Shown here: piece after piece, positions 8,906-17,605 of the stretch
Position numbering within the stretch: position 1 is the stretch's first letter
Layout: the number at the start of each line of letters is the position of its first letter
Assembly (NCBI GenBank): GCA_965214415.1
Contig: CBDCBQ010000003.1
Span: 620,001 to 684,000 of the forward strand
Direction: 5' to 3'
DNA: 64,000 bases
Origin: RH-AL1 sp965214415
GTDB taxonomy: Bacteria > Pseudomonadota > Alphaproteobacteria > Rhizobiales > Beijerinckiaceae
The notes under the pieces: generated by a model
Seen by the model: the letters and a program-made list of their open reading frames with translations, nothing else
Told to the model about the DNA's origin: nothing
Databases searched by the model: none
Position numbers and translations under genes: made by a program

Positions 8906-9945
8906 GACGCCACCGAGAAGCGATAGACGATCGTCGCCGAAAAGCGCTCGCCCGGCCGCAGGATCGTCGACGGGAAGTTTTCGTGGTTCGGCGCGTCGGG
9001 ATAGGCCTGCGCCTCCAGCGCCAACCCGGCCGTCTGCCGGTAGGTGCCGCCGTGGCCGACCAGCGACCCATCGAGGCTGTTGCCGGTATAGACCTGCAGC
9101 CCCGCCGTATCCGTCTCGAGATCGAGCACGCGGCCGCTTGCGGCGTGGGTGAGTCGGGCGGCGCGCCGCATCGTGCCGGGATCGTCGAGGACCAAACAAT
9201 GATCGAAGCCACGCGCGACGAGCAGCTGCGCATCGTGGTCGCGCACGCGCGTCGCGAGCTTCACTGGACGGCGGAAGTCGAACACCGTGCCTTCCACCGG
9301 CCGCACCTCGCCGAGCGGGATCTGTTTCTTGTCGGTCGGCAGGAAGTGCGACGCGGCGACCTGCAGCTCGTGGTCCGCGACATCGAGCGCGGCCGCGCCG
9401 GCGAGGTTGAAGTAGGGATGCGCGGAGAGATTGATCGGCGTCGGCTTCGTCGTCGTCGCCGCGAGCTCGAGCCGAAGCGCGTCGGTTTCCAGCGTGTAGG
9501 TTGCCGTCGCGCTGACCGCGCCCGGAAAACCCTGGTCGCCGTCGGGGCTTTCGAACGTGAAGATCGCCTGCGTCGCCGTGTGTGCGGTCACGCTCCAGAA
9601 CCGCTTCGAGAAGGCCTGCTTGCCACCATGCAGCGTGTTGTCGCCGTCGTTGACGGAGAGTTGATACGTCTCGCCGTCGAGCGTGAACCGCCCCTTGGCG
9701 ATGCGGTTGGCGTAGCGCCCGAGCACCGCGCCGAACGAGCCGGCCCTGAGGATCATGTCGGCATGGTCGAAGCCGAGCAGGACATGGTCGAGCCGCCCGT
9801 GTCGGTCCGGCGCCTCGATCGACAGCATCCGCGCGCCGTAGTTGGTGAGGCCGACCCGCAGCGTGTCGTTGCCGAGCTTGAGCAGCCCGACCGGCGTCTC
9901 ATCCGCCGCGTGCCCCAGGATCGCGTCGAAGGTTTCTGTCATCAT
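8902..9945 (-). CDS. galM: aldose 1-epimerase (mutarotase)
   Basis: This cytoplasmic enzyme of about 347 residues interconverts alpha and beta anomers of aldoses such as galactose and glucose. Family motifs are NYGARMLSIEAP near the N-terminus, GRYANRI with NDGDNTLHGG (substrate binding), NLSAHPYFNL carrying the catalytic His, and LEAQAYPDAPNHENFP with the catalytic Glu. The start is at ATG 9945, or at the adjacent ATG 9942; a longer frame upstream has no coding character. It is the first gene of a two-gene unit with the small membrane protein that overlaps its stop. Confidence 0.94.
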   Translation of the reverse strand: MMTETFDAILGHAADETPVGLLKLGNDTLRVGLTNYGARMLSIEAPDRHGRLDHVLLGFDHADMILRAGSFGAVLGRYANRIAKGRFTLDGETYQLSVNDGDNTLHGGKQAFSKRFWSVTAHTATQAIFTFESPDGDQGFPGAVSATATYTLETDALRLELAATTTKPTPINLSAHPYFNLAGAAALDVADHELQVAASHFLPTDKKQIPLGEVRPVEGTVFDFRRPVKLATRVRDHDAQLLVARGFDHCLVLDDPGTMRRAARLTHAASGRVLDLETDTAGLQVYTGNSLDGSLVGHGGTYRQTAGLALEAQAYPDAPNHENFPSTILRPGERFSATIVYRFSVAS

Positions 9946-10086
9946 CGGCTCATGGGTGTCAGGTGCGAGCGTATATGGGGCGGCGGTAGCGCGCCAGAGC
10001 GAGTGTGGCGGCAGAGGATACGCGCCGGCCGAGGAACCGCGTTCCGTGCCCCTCGTTTCTGTTCGATGTCGAAACGGAGACGGACA

Positions 10087-10542
10087 ATGGGTAAGCGGTT
10101 TTGGGTGGCGGTCGCCGCCTGCGGATTGGGTGCTGCTCTGACGATGCCTCTTCAGGCAAAGCCCGCCCATCACCACGCGGCCCACCACGCTGGCGTTCAC
10201 TTTGCCCATGGCGCATCGCGCGGCGGCTACCAGAACCTGGTCAGCGACGGGCCGGGGACCAGCTTCGGATTTCATCGTGATCCCGCGCCTTACCGGATCG
10301 GCGCGGCGCGGCAGCGCTATCGTCAGGCCAACGCGGTTCACCAGGCGGTGGACGACGACGCACTGACCTCGGGCGGCTACTACGGGTTCCCGGGCGACAG
10401 CGTCTATGGCGAGGGCAACGAGGGCGCTCGCGGCGTCTTCAATGGCGCGGATGGGTATGGATCGCCGTACTTCGCGGGCTTTTACGGCCCGGCCGGCGGC
10501 ACCGATAACGGCGTCTTCGGACATTCCTACGACGACGAGTAG
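10087..10542 (+). CDS. exported Gly/His/Tyr-rich hypothetical protein
   Basis: This 151-residue protein has a clear signal peptide. MGKRFWVAVAACGLGAALTM is followed by PLQAK, with probable cleavage after the Ala of LQA. The mature part starts with a His-rich stretch (AHHHAAHHAG) and is then rich in Gly, Tyr and Asp with no recognised domain. A GGAG ribosome binding site lies about eight bases before ATG 10087. Such short periplasmic proteins are frequent in Hyphomicrobiales and are mostly uncharacterised. The His cluster might bind metal, but that is a guess. It converges on miaA with a 4-base gap. Confidence 0.7.
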   Translation: MGKRFWVAVAACGLGAALTMPLQAKPAHHHAAHHAGVHFAHGASRGGYQNLVSDGPGTSFGFHRDPAPYRIGAARQRYRQANAVHQAVDDDALTSGGYYGFPGDSVYGEGNEGARGVFNGADGYGSPYFAGFYGPAGGTDNGVFGHSYDDE

Positions 10543-10546
10543 GGCG

Positions 10547-11470
10547 TCAGTCGCCGACGGCGCGCAGGACATCGTCGAGCGCGTCCTCCGGCACGGTCTC
10601 GATGAACAAGGGGAGCTGGTGGCGCGCGAACGTTGCCTGCCGCTTGATGTAGCGGCGCGTGTCCGACTTCCCTTCCGTGATCGCGTCGCCCAGCGTCAGC
10701 TCGCCCGAGAGGTGACGGAGCAGGGGCGGAACGCCGTGCGCCCGCATGATCGGCAATGTTGGCTGAAGCCGGCGCTGACCGAGGGCGATGACCTCGTCGA
10801 GGGCGCCCGCGCTCATCATGGCATCGAAGCGGGCATCGATACTTTCGCGCAGGAGATCGCGGTCGGGTGCGAGGACCAAGGCCGCGCACCTGTCGATGTC
10901 CAGCAGGGCCGGCTGACGGCTCGCCTGGAAGGTGGCGAGGCTGGCGCCGGTCGCGGCGTTCACCTCGAGCGCGCGGATCAACCGCTGCGGATCGCTCGGG
11001 CGCAAACGTGCCGCCGTCGCCGGGTCGCGGGCGGCTAGCGCGGCGTGCAGCTCCTCGGGTGGCCGCCCGGTCGCCCAGGCTCTCGTTTCCGCGCGGATCT
11101 CCGCCGGCACCTCGGGGATCTCGGACAGCCCTTGCGTCAGTGCCTTGAAGTAGAGCCCCGTGCCGCCGACGAAGATCGGCAGCAGGCTTGCCGCCCGCGC
11201 CCGCTCGATCTCCGCCGCCGCGTCGACGAGCCAGCGGCTGACCGAATGGTTGCACGCCCCATCGATCGTGCCGTAGAGCGCGTGCGGCGCTTGGGCTTCG
11301 TTGTCGTCGCTCGGGCGGGCGGTGATGATGCGCAGGTCGCGATAGACCTGCATCGAATCGGTATTGATCACCACGCCGCCGATCCGCCGCGCCAGGGCGA
11401 GCGCCAGCGCCGACTTGCCGCTCGCGGTCGGCCCTGCGATGAGGACCGCGTCGACGGCCCGGGCCCTCAC
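10547..11470 (-). CDS. miaA: tRNA dimethylallyltransferase
   Basis: MiaA transfers a dimethylallyl group to N6 of adenosine 37 in tRNAs that read UNN codons. The 307-residue protein shows the P-loop AGPTASGKSALALALA at its N-terminus, INTDSMQVYRDL (substrate Asp), FVGGTGLYFKAL, and RYIKRQATFARHQ near the C-terminus, all MiaA signatures. The start is GTG 11470 (VRARAVDAVLIAGPT); longer frames have no family match. The serB start lies only six bases away on the other strand. The promoter of each gene must therefore lie inside the other gene or be shared in an unusual way. Confidence 0.95.
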   Translation of the reverse strand: MRARAVDAVLIAGPTASGKSALALALARRIGGVVINTDSMQVYRDLRIITARPSDDNEAQAPHALYGTIDGACNHSVSRWLVDAAAEIERARAASLLPIFVGGTGLYFKALTQGLSEIPEVPAEIRAETRAWATGRPPEELHAALAARDPATAARLRPSDPQRLIRALEVNAATGASLATFQASRQPALLDIDRCAALVLAPDRDLLRESIDARFDAMMSAGALDEVIALGQRRLQPTLPIMRAHGVPPLLRHLSGELTLGDAITEGKSDTRRYIKRQATFARHQLPLFIETVPEDALDDVLRAVGD

Positions 11471-11475
11471 GCCGC

Positions 11476-12432
11476 ATGACCCAAAGCGCCACCCAAACCG
11501 CTGGCCAAACCGCCACGCATGTCGCCACCCTGATCGCCGCGCCCACAGGGGCGCCGCTTGCCGAGGCGCTCGTCGCGCGGGCCGCCGCCGCCCTGCCGGG
11601 GGCAGGCGCGCCGCGCATGCTCGATCCGTACGCCGTCGATCTCCCTTTCGCACCGCCGCCGGCTCGCGACAATCGCGGCGACAGCCCTCGTTGGGCCACC
11701 GCCGTCCGTACCGTGCTCGATGGCGCTTCGATCGACGTCGTCGTGCAGCCGGCGGCCGGGCGCCGCAAGCGCCTGCTCATCGCCGACATGGATTCGACGA
11801 TCATCGAGCAGGAGTGCATCGACGAGCTCGCCGACGCGCTCGGCCTCAGGCGAGAGGTCGCCGCCATCACGGAGCGCGCGATGCGTGGCGAGATCGAGTT
11901 CGAGACGTCGCTGCGCGAGCGCGTCGCGCTGCTGCGCGGCCTCGAGGTGGCGACCGCGATGCGCGCGGTGACCGAGCGGATCACCCTGACACCGGGCGCC
12001 CGTAGACTTGTCGCCACCCTGCGCGCGCATGGCGCGACGACGGTGATCGCCTCGGGCGGCTTCACGCTGTTCACCGCGCACGTGGCGGGCTTGGCTCGGT
12101 TCGACCGGCACTACGCCAACACGCTCGCGATCGAGGAGGGCAAGCTTGCCGGCACGGTTCGCGAGCCGATCTTCGGGCGCGAGTCGAAGCGCGAGACGCT
12201 GCGCGCGCTGCGCGACGAACTGGGCCTCGCGCGGGACGCGACGATGGCGGTGGGCGACGGCGCCAATGATCTCGCCATGCTGGCGGAGGCGGGGCTCGGC
12301 GTCGCCTTCCGCGCCAAGCCGGCCGTGGCGGCTGCCGCGCATGCGCGCATCGAGCATGGCGACCTCACCGCGCTGCTCTACATCCAAGGCTTGTCGAGCC
12401 AGGATTTCGAGCGGGGAGAGGGTGACCGATGA
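11476..12432 (+). CDS. serB: phosphoserine phosphatase
   Basis: SerB hydrolyses phosphoserine in the last step of serine synthesis. The 318-residue HAD-type enzyme has motif I ADMDSTIIEQECIDE (nucleophilic and acid/base Asp), motif II ASGGF, and motif III GDGANDLAML. The N-terminal 90 residues are poorly conserved and Ala-rich, as in other alphaproteobacterial SerB proteins. The stop overlaps the next start (ATGA), so the P1-type peptidase is coupled to it. The miaA/serB divergent arrangement is common in Hyphomicrobiales. Confidence 0.95.
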   Translation: MTQSATQTAGQTATHVATLIAAPTGAPLAEALVARAAAALPGAGAPRMLDPYAVDLPFAPPPARDNRGDSPRWATAVRTVLDGASIDVVVQPAAGRRKRLLIADMDSTIIEQECIDELADALGLRREVAAITERAMRGEIEFETSLRERVALLRGLEVATAMRAVTERITLTPGARRLVATLRAHGATTVIASGGFTLFTAHVAGLARFDRHYANTLAIEEGKLAGTVREPIFGRESKRETLRALRDELGLARDATMAVGDGANDLAMLAEAGLGVAFRAKPAVAAAAHARIEHGDLTALLYIQGLSSQDFERGEGDR

Positions 12433-13424
12433 TCCGCAACGCGATCACCGATGTGGCGGGGATCAAGGTCGGCCACGCCGAGGACCGGCGCATCGCGTCG
12501 GGCGTCACCGCGTTGATTTTCGAGAGCCCATGCATCGCCTCGGTCACGATCGGCGGCGGCTCGCCCGGCGTGCGCGACACGGCGCTGCTCGAGCCCGGCA
12601 TGACGATCGAGCGCGTCGACGCGCTGGTCCTCTCGGGCGGCTCGGCGTTCGGGCTCGACGCGATGGGTGGTGTCCAGGCCTTTTTGCGCGGGCAGGGGAG
12701 GGGTCACCAGGTCGGCCTGCCGCCCACCAGCGTGCGCGTGCCGATCGTGCCCGGCGCGATCCTGTTCGATCTGCTGAACGGCGGCGACAAGGCCTGGGGC
12801 CAGACGCCGGTGTATTGGCATCTCGGTCACCGCGCGGCCTGGCTCGCCGGGCTCGATGTCGCGCAGGGCAGCGTCGGTGCCGGGCTCGGCGCGACGACGG
12901 CCAATCTCAAGGGCGGGATCGGCACGGCCAGCGCGCGCGGCTCGGGCGGCTATACGATCGGCGCGCTCGCCGCCGTCAACGCGCTGGGCTCCGCGACGAT
13001 CGGCGATGGCCCATACTTCTGGGCCGCGCCCTACGAGCGCGAGGCCGAGTTTGGCGGGCGCGGCTGGCCCGCCCCGCTGCCTGCCGACGCGCTCGCCTGT
13101 CGCGTCAAGGGCGGCGCGCCGCAGGCGACGACCATCGCCATCGTCGCGACCGACGCGGCGCTGACCAAGGCCGAGGTGAAGCGCCTCGCCATCATGGCGC
13201 AAGACGGCCTCGCCCGCGCCATCCGCCCGAGCCACGCCGCGCACGACGGCGACACGGTCTTCGCCGCGGCGACGGGCGGCGTGGCCGGAGCCCCATTCGA
13301 CCTGGCCGAGATCGGCATGCTGGCCGCCGATTGCCTCGCGCGGGCGATCGCCCGCGGCGTGTACGAGGCGCAGCCGCTGCCGTTCGCGGGTGCCTTGCCG
13401 GGGTGGCAGGGGAGGTTTGGGTAG
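12429..13424 (+). CDS. P1 (DmpA-like) family peptidase
   Basis: This 331-residue protein starts NAITDVAGIKVGHAED and continues VTIGGGSPGVRDTALLEP, VLSGGSAFGLDAMGG and GLGATTANLKGG, the conserved blocks of MEROPS family P1/S58. Members are self-processing N-terminal nucleophile hydrolases, such as the aminopeptidase DmpA and beta-peptidyl aminopeptidases. The GATTANLKGG region matches the place where autocleavage occurs in the family, so the mature enzyme may be two chains. The substrate is not predictable. It is coupled to serB by a 4-base overlap. Confidence 0.88.
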   Translation: MIRNAITDVAGIKVGHAEDRRIASGVTALIFESPCIASVTIGGGSPGVRDTALLEPGMTIERVDALVLSGGSAFGLDAMGGVQAFLRGQGRGHQVGLPPTSVRVPIVPGAILFDLLNGGDKAWGQTPVYWHLGHRAAWLAGLDVAQGSVGAGLGATTANLKGGIGTASARGSGGYTIGALAAVNALGSATIGDGPYFWAAPYEREAEFGGRGWPAPLPADALACRVKGGAPQATTIAIVATDAALTKAEVKRLAIMAQDGLARAIRPSHAAHDGDTVFAAATGGVAGAPFDLAEIGMLAADCLARAIARGVYEAQPLPFAGALPGWQGRFG

Positions 13425-13436
13425 CGGAGCGCTCTT

Positions 13437-13590
13437 CCTTCTCCCGTTTGCGGGAGAAGGTCGCGCCGCGAAGCGGGGTCGGATGAGGGCCTCGCGGGAT
13501 AGGTGCACCCGCCGATATTATCCCAATCGCCCGGCGCCCTCATCCGATCCGACTGCGCTGGGCCAACCTTTTCCCGCGAGCGGGCGAAGG
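13437..13590. repeat. inverted pair of REP-like palindromic elements
   Basis: 13437-13460 is a perfect 10-bp hairpin (CCTTCTCCCG, loop TTTG, CGGGAGAAGG) followed by GGATGAGGGC. 13536-13590 is the same unit in the opposite direction and more diverged, with GCCCTCATCC at its inner end and a CCCGCGAGCGGG hairpin at its outer end. Together they form a 154-base mosaic of the kind scattered between genes in Hyphomicrobiales chromosomes. It fills the gap between the P1 peptidase and RMD1-type genes. Confidence 0.7.
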
Positions 13591-13637
13591 CAACGCCTCG
13601 CGTGACTCCGCGCGCGCGGCCCGCTACCTCCCTGCAG

Positions 13638-14453
13638 ATGACGACCGCCGAGCCTCTCGCCTTTGCCGGTGCCCGCCGCGTGACGGCGCGCGCGCTGCTG
13701 CTCGGCGACCGCATCGACGCGGCTGGGCTCGAACGGGCCGACATGATCTCGGCCAACCCGCTCGCCTTCCACGCGGGCGCCGTGGGGTTCGTCGTGCTCT
13801 ACCGGTTCGGCGTTGCCGTGATGATCGGGCTGTCGCCGCTCGAGGAGGATGCCGTTCTCGAGCAGGTCAAGCCGCGCCTGTCCGGCCCGCACGCCCATGT
13901 CGACGACGAGACGGCGACGCTGGAGCTGTCGTCGGAGGACGAGGATCGCATCCCGCCGGGGGGTACCGTCGCGCTGCGCGACCTCTCGCCGGCGCGCCTG
14001 CTCGTGGTGGCGGACGCGCTCGCCAAGACCGTCTCGCTCGGCCGTGACGAGCGCGAGGTCAACGCCGTGTTCGACGTGATCGAGCCGTTCGCCGCCCGAC
14101 TGTTCGTGCGCGGGCGCACACCGCGCAATCGTCGCTCGATGCTGAAGCTGATCGGCCAGACGCTGCTCGTGCAGCATCGCGTGTCGGGCCGCGTCGCCGT
14201 CGAGGAGAAGCCCGACGTGCTTTGGGACCGGCCCGATCTCGAGCGTCTCCACGCGCGGCTCGAGGACGAGTACGAGCTGAAGGAGCGTGCCGGCATGCTC
14301 AAGCGGAAGCTCGACGTCATCGCGGAAACGGCGCGGGCGCTGACCGACATCATCGACGCCGACCGCTCGACCCGGCTCGAGATCGTCGTCGTCCTGCTCA
14401 TCCTCGCGGAGATCCTGCTGACGATCGGCCAGATCGTCTTCTCGCGGCACTGA
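13638..14453 (+). CDS. RMD1/DUF155 family protein with C-terminal membrane anchor
   Basis: This 271-residue protein matches the RMD1/YagE (DUF155) family. It has an N-terminal region with VGFVVLYRFGVAVMIGLS, then a DEREVNAVFDVIEP block, VLWDRPDLERLHARLEDEYELKERA, a helical region, and a single C-terminal hydrophobic segment (EIVVVLLILAEILLTIGQIV). Yeast relatives act in meiosis and mitochondrial translation; the bacterial function is unknown. I chose ATG 13638 (MTTAEPLAF) because the upstream frame lies in the palindromic repeat. The protein is probably anchored in the inner membrane by its C-terminus. Confidence 0.82.
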   Translation: MTTAEPLAFAGARRVTARALLLGDRIDAAGLERADMISANPLAFHAGAVGFVVLYRFGVAVMIGLSPLEEDAVLEQVKPRLSGPHAHVDDETATLELSSEDEDRIPPGGTVALRDLSPARLLVVADALAKTVSLGRDEREVNAVFDVIEPFAARLFVRGRTPRNRRSMLKLIGQTLLVQHRVSGRVAVEEKPDVLWDRPDLERLHARLEDEYELKERAGMLKRKLDVIAETARALTDIIDADRSTRLEIVVVLLILAEILLTIGQIVFSRH

Positions 14454-14562
14454 CGCCGCCGCCCCGCCATGCACCGAGCGCGTCGGTCGCGCATACGTGA
14501 CCCGCCGGTGCAGGAACCGACGCTGCGCCGACATGGTTCATGCTGCAACCAAGAGGTGTATC

Positions 14563-14880
14563 ATGACCTTGCTTTCATCGCGTCTTCGTTCGACCGCCGG
14601 CGTGTTTATCGTGGCGTCTACCGCCGCGGTCAGCTTGGCGTCGCCGGCCCTGGCTTGGCACCGCCATCACGTCCATCGTGCCGCCCAGGCGTACGCGCAA
14701 CCCGCATACGCCGGCTACGCTTATCCGGCCTACGAGGGCGGTTGGCAGGCGGCGGTCATCGCGCGACGCGCGGCGGAAAATCAGAACGCGCCGGGCGTCA
14801 CGAATGAGCTGGCGCCCGACAATATCGCGACCGCGACCGGTGGTCCGTCGGGCGGCGTGCCCGGCTTCAGCGGTCACTGA
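14563..14880 (+). CDS. small exported hypothetical protein
   Basis: This 105-residue protein has a typical Sec signal peptide: a basic start, then VFIVASTAAVSLASPALA, with cleavage expected before WHRHH. The mature portion is short and begins with a His/Ala/Tyr-rich segment; no domain is recognised. A GAGG ribosome binding site is spaced seven bases before ATG 14563. Its style resembles the exported protein at 10087-10542, but the two sequences are not obviously homologous. Confidence 0.65.
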   Translation: MTLLSSRLRSTAGVFIVASTAAVSLASPALAWHRHHVHRAAQAYAQPAYAGYAYPAYEGGWQAAVIARRAAENQNAPGVTNELAPDNIATATGGPSGGVPGFSGH

Positions 14881-14891
14881 GCGGCCTCTCG

Positions 14892-15569
14892 TCAGACCGC
14901 CTCCACCGCGGCGGTGAAATAGCTGTCGTGCGAACAGACAAGTCTGAACGCGCGACGGTAGCTCGCGCGATAGTCCGCGAACGCGCGAAACTCGTGCTGG
15001 ACGTCGCCGAACTCGTCGAACACTAAGAATGTCCCGGGCGTGATCAGGCGATCCAGCTGAGTGAGGCAATACAGCGTCGACGAGTAGAGGTCGCAGTCGA
15101 TATGGATGACGCGCCGCTGGTTGCTTGGCGCGAAGGTGTGCAGAAAGCCGGGCAGCGTGTCCTGGAACAGGCCCTTGGTGAAACGCACGCGCGGATCGTC
15201 CGTCGAAGGCGCTTGTCCGTCCGTCGCGAAATGACCCCTCGGAAAGGTTTGGTTCCAGGTCTCCGGGAGTCCCGCGAAGGTGTCGAATCCGAAGAAGCGG
15301 CTCTCGGCCGCGCGATTGGCTCCGGCCCAATGCAGAATGCTATGGCCGGCGTAGACGCCGAACTCGAGATAATCGATGGCGCCCTCGTCGCGGGCGGCCA
15401 GATGGTCCCACATCGACTCGCGGCTGGGGAAGCTCGGGGCATCGGGAAAGTCCCGCACGAAGTCGCGCAGCAGCGGCAGTCGGTTGAGCCGGTCGACCCC
15501 GCGGCTGAAACGTCCATGTCGGGCATAGCGGCGGCTGATCTCCGCCCGCGCGTTACGCAGCATCGCCAT
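14892..15569 (-). CDS. TylF/MycF-like class I methyltransferase
   Basis: This 225-residue SAM-dependent methyltransferase is of the macrocin O-methyltransferase type. YLEFGVYAGHSILHW is the SAM-binding motif I. FFGFDTFAGLPETW is the family-specific FDSFxGLPE-type block, HIDCDLYSSTLYCL carries metal-binding acids, and GTFLVFDEFGD the third. Members O-methylate sugars in antibiotic or surface-polysaccharide synthesis. There is no sugar or antibiotic cluster here, so the substrate is unknown. It is divergent from mutL. Confidence 0.85.
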   Translation of the reverse strand: MAMLRNARAEISRRYARHGRFSRGVDRLNRLPLLRDFVRDFPDAPSFPSRESMWDHLAARDEGAIDYLEFGVYAGHSILHWAGANRAAESRFFGFDTFAGLPETWNQTFPRGHFATDGQAPSTDDPRVRFTKGLFQDTLPGFLHTFAPSNQRRVIHIDCDLYSSTLYCLTQLDRLITPGTFLVFDEFGDVQHEFRAFADYRASYRRAFRLVCSHDSYFTAAVEAV

Positions 15570-15773
15570 GATCGCGCGCCCTCCCTGGCGACCGCCAAGT
15601 TGAGTTTCGGTCGCTCGCTTATATCACGCCAGGTCACGCCGCGGTGCGCGCGGTCTTCGAGGAGAGGTCCATCGGTGTGGGCACTCGTCGATTACCGGTG
15701 TGACGCTCGCGCGTTCCGGCCTATCGTCCGGCGACTTTCGGGCCCCTCAGGCCGCGTGAACGAGCGAGCGTGA

Positions 15774-17567
15774 ATGCCTATCGAGCGCCTCGATCGCGTG
15801 CTCATCGACCGCATCGCCGCCGGTGAGGTGGTCGAGCGGCCGGCCTCCGCGGTCAAGGAGCTGGTCGAGAACGCGCTCGATGCCGGGGCGACCCGCATCG
15901 AGATCGTGATCGAGTCCGGTGGGCGCCGGCTGATTCGCGTGAGCGACGATGGCGCCGGCATGGATGCGGCCGATCTGGCGCTGTGCGTCGAGCGGCACGC
16001 GACATCGAAGCTGCCGGCCGGCGATCTCGCGTCGATCCGAACGCTCGGCTTTCGCGGCGAGGCGCTGCCGTCGATCGGCTCGGTCGCGCTGCTCTCGATT
16101 TCGTCCCGCGCCGCCTCGAGCGAAGGCCACGCGCTCTGCGTCGATGCCGGACACAAGGGCGAGGTGCGGCCGAGCGCGCAGGCGCGCGGGACGCGCGTCG
16201 AGGTCCGCGATCTCTTCGCCGCGACGCCGGCCCGCCTCAAGTTCCTGAAGAGCGACCGCGCCGAGGCGCGTGCCGTCGCCGACATCATCCAACGCCTCGC
16301 GATGGCGAACCCGCGAGTCCGCTTCGCCTTCGCGAGCACGGAGACGGCTGGTTTCGACCATGCGAGCTGCGGCCCGGGCGCCGGAGGCCTGCTCGAGCGG
16401 CTGACCCAGGTACTCGGTCGCGAGTTTCGCCCCAACGCGCTGCCGGTCGACGCGCTGCGCGAGGGGCATGCGCTGACCGGGTTCGCCGGGCTGCCGACCT
16501 GGCATCGCGGCGATGCCAACGCGTTGCATCTTTTCGTCAACGGCCGCGCGGTGAAGGACAAGCTGCTCGTCGGTGCGGTGCGCGCGGCCTACGCGGACGT
16601 CCTGCCAGCCGGCCGCGCGCCTGTGGTCGCGCTCTATCTCGCCTGCGATCCGGCCGAGGTCGACGTCAACGTGCATCCGGCCAAGTCCGAGGTGCGATTT
16701 CGCGATCCCGGCCTCGTGCGCGGGCTCATCGTCGGCGCGCTGAAGCAGACGCTCGCCGCCGCGATGCACCGGGCGACGCCGTCGGCGGCATCGACATTCG
16801 CCGATCTCGCACGTCCGGGCGGCAATGGTTTATGGACCGGTCATGCCGCCGCTTCGGCCGATTGGTCGCCCGCCGCCTCTCCCGGCGCGCCGCCGGGTTT
16901 TGCCGAGCCAGAGCAGGCGGCGTTCGCGCACGAGTTCGCCGCGCCGAGCGCGCGTTATTCTCCGGAGCAAAACGAGCTCGCCGACGCGCCGCTCGGCGCC
17001 GCGCGCACCCAATTGCACGACACCTACATCGTCGCCCAAACGCGCGATGGCGTCGTCCTCGTCGACCAGCACGCCGCGCACGAGCGCCTCGTCTACGAGC
17101 GGCTCAAGGCCGACCGCGCCACGCAAGGCATCGCACGCCAGGCGCTGCTCATTCCCGCCGTCGTCGAGATGGACGCGCGCGATGTCGAGCGTCTGGTCGA
17201 GGCCGCGGCGCTCCTGGAAACGTTGGGTCTCGCGCTGGAATCGTTTGGGCCGGGCGCCGTGCTGGTGCGCGAGACGCCAGCCACGCTCGGCCCCGTCGAT
17301 GTCGAAGGTTTGCTGCGCGACCTCGCCGACGCGCTCGCCGAGGACGCCGCCGCGACCCTGCCGCTCGATCGGAGGCTCGACCATTACCTGGCAACGTTTT
17401 CCTGCCACCATTCCGTTCGCGCGGGCCGCCGCCTGAGCCCGGACGAGATGAACGCTTTGTTGCGCGACATGGAACGCACGCCAGGCGCCGGCCAGTGCAA
17501 CCACGGCCGCCCAACCTACGTCGAGCTGAAGCTCGCCGACATCGAGCGTCTGTTCGGTCGCCGCTAG
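15774..17567 (+). CDS. mutL: DNA mismatch repair protein MutL
   Basis: MutL links MutS mismatch recognition to strand removal. The 597-residue protein has the GHKL ATPase motifs ELVENALDAGATRIEI, DDGAGM, RHATSKL and GFRGEALPSIGSVALLSISSR, the transducer region, a Pro/Ala-rich linker (about 330-400) and a C-terminal dimerisation/endonuclease domain. The domain carries DQHAAHERLVYE, matching the metal-binding DQHA(x)2E(x)4E motif of endonuclease-type MutL proteins, and a GQCNHGRPT motif. The endonuclease activity predicted from these motifs fits a genome without MutH. The sensor-kinase gene follows 38 bases later. Confidence 0.96.
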   Translation: MPIERLDRVLIDRIAAGEVVERPASAVKELVENALDAGATRIEIVIESGGRRLIRVSDDGAGMDAADLALCVERHATSKLPAGDLASIRTLGFRGEALPSIGSVALLSISSRAASSEGHALCVDAGHKGEVRPSAQARGTRVEVRDLFAATPARLKFLKSDRAEARAVADIIQRLAMANPRVRFAFASTETAGFDHASCGPGAGGLLERLTQVLGREFRPNALPVDALREGHALTGFAGLPTWHRGDANALHLFVNGRAVKDKLLVGAVRAAYADVLPAGRAPVVALYLACDPAEVDVNVHPAKSEVRFRDPGLVRGLIVGALKQTLAAAMHRATPSAASTFADLARPGGNGLWTGHAAASADWSPAASPGAPPGFAEPEQAAFAHEFAAPSARYSPEQNELADAPLGAARTQLHDTYIVAQTRDGVVLVDQHAAHERLVYERLKADRATQGIARQALLIPAVVEMDARDVERLVEAAALLETLGLALESFGPGAVLVRETPATLGPVDVEGLLRDLADALAEDAAATLPLDRRLDHYLATFSCHHSVRAGRRLSPDEMNALLRDMERTPGAGQCNHGRPTYVELKLADIERLFGRR

Positions 17568-17605
17568 GCGATTGGCCGAATCCAAACATCCGTGGCAGAT
17601 TGGCG

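Noticed and set aside
15983..17605. a long plus-strand frame leading into the sensor kinase
   Set aside because: This part overlaps mutL in another frame and is Arg-rich without motifs. The kinase begins at about 17606.
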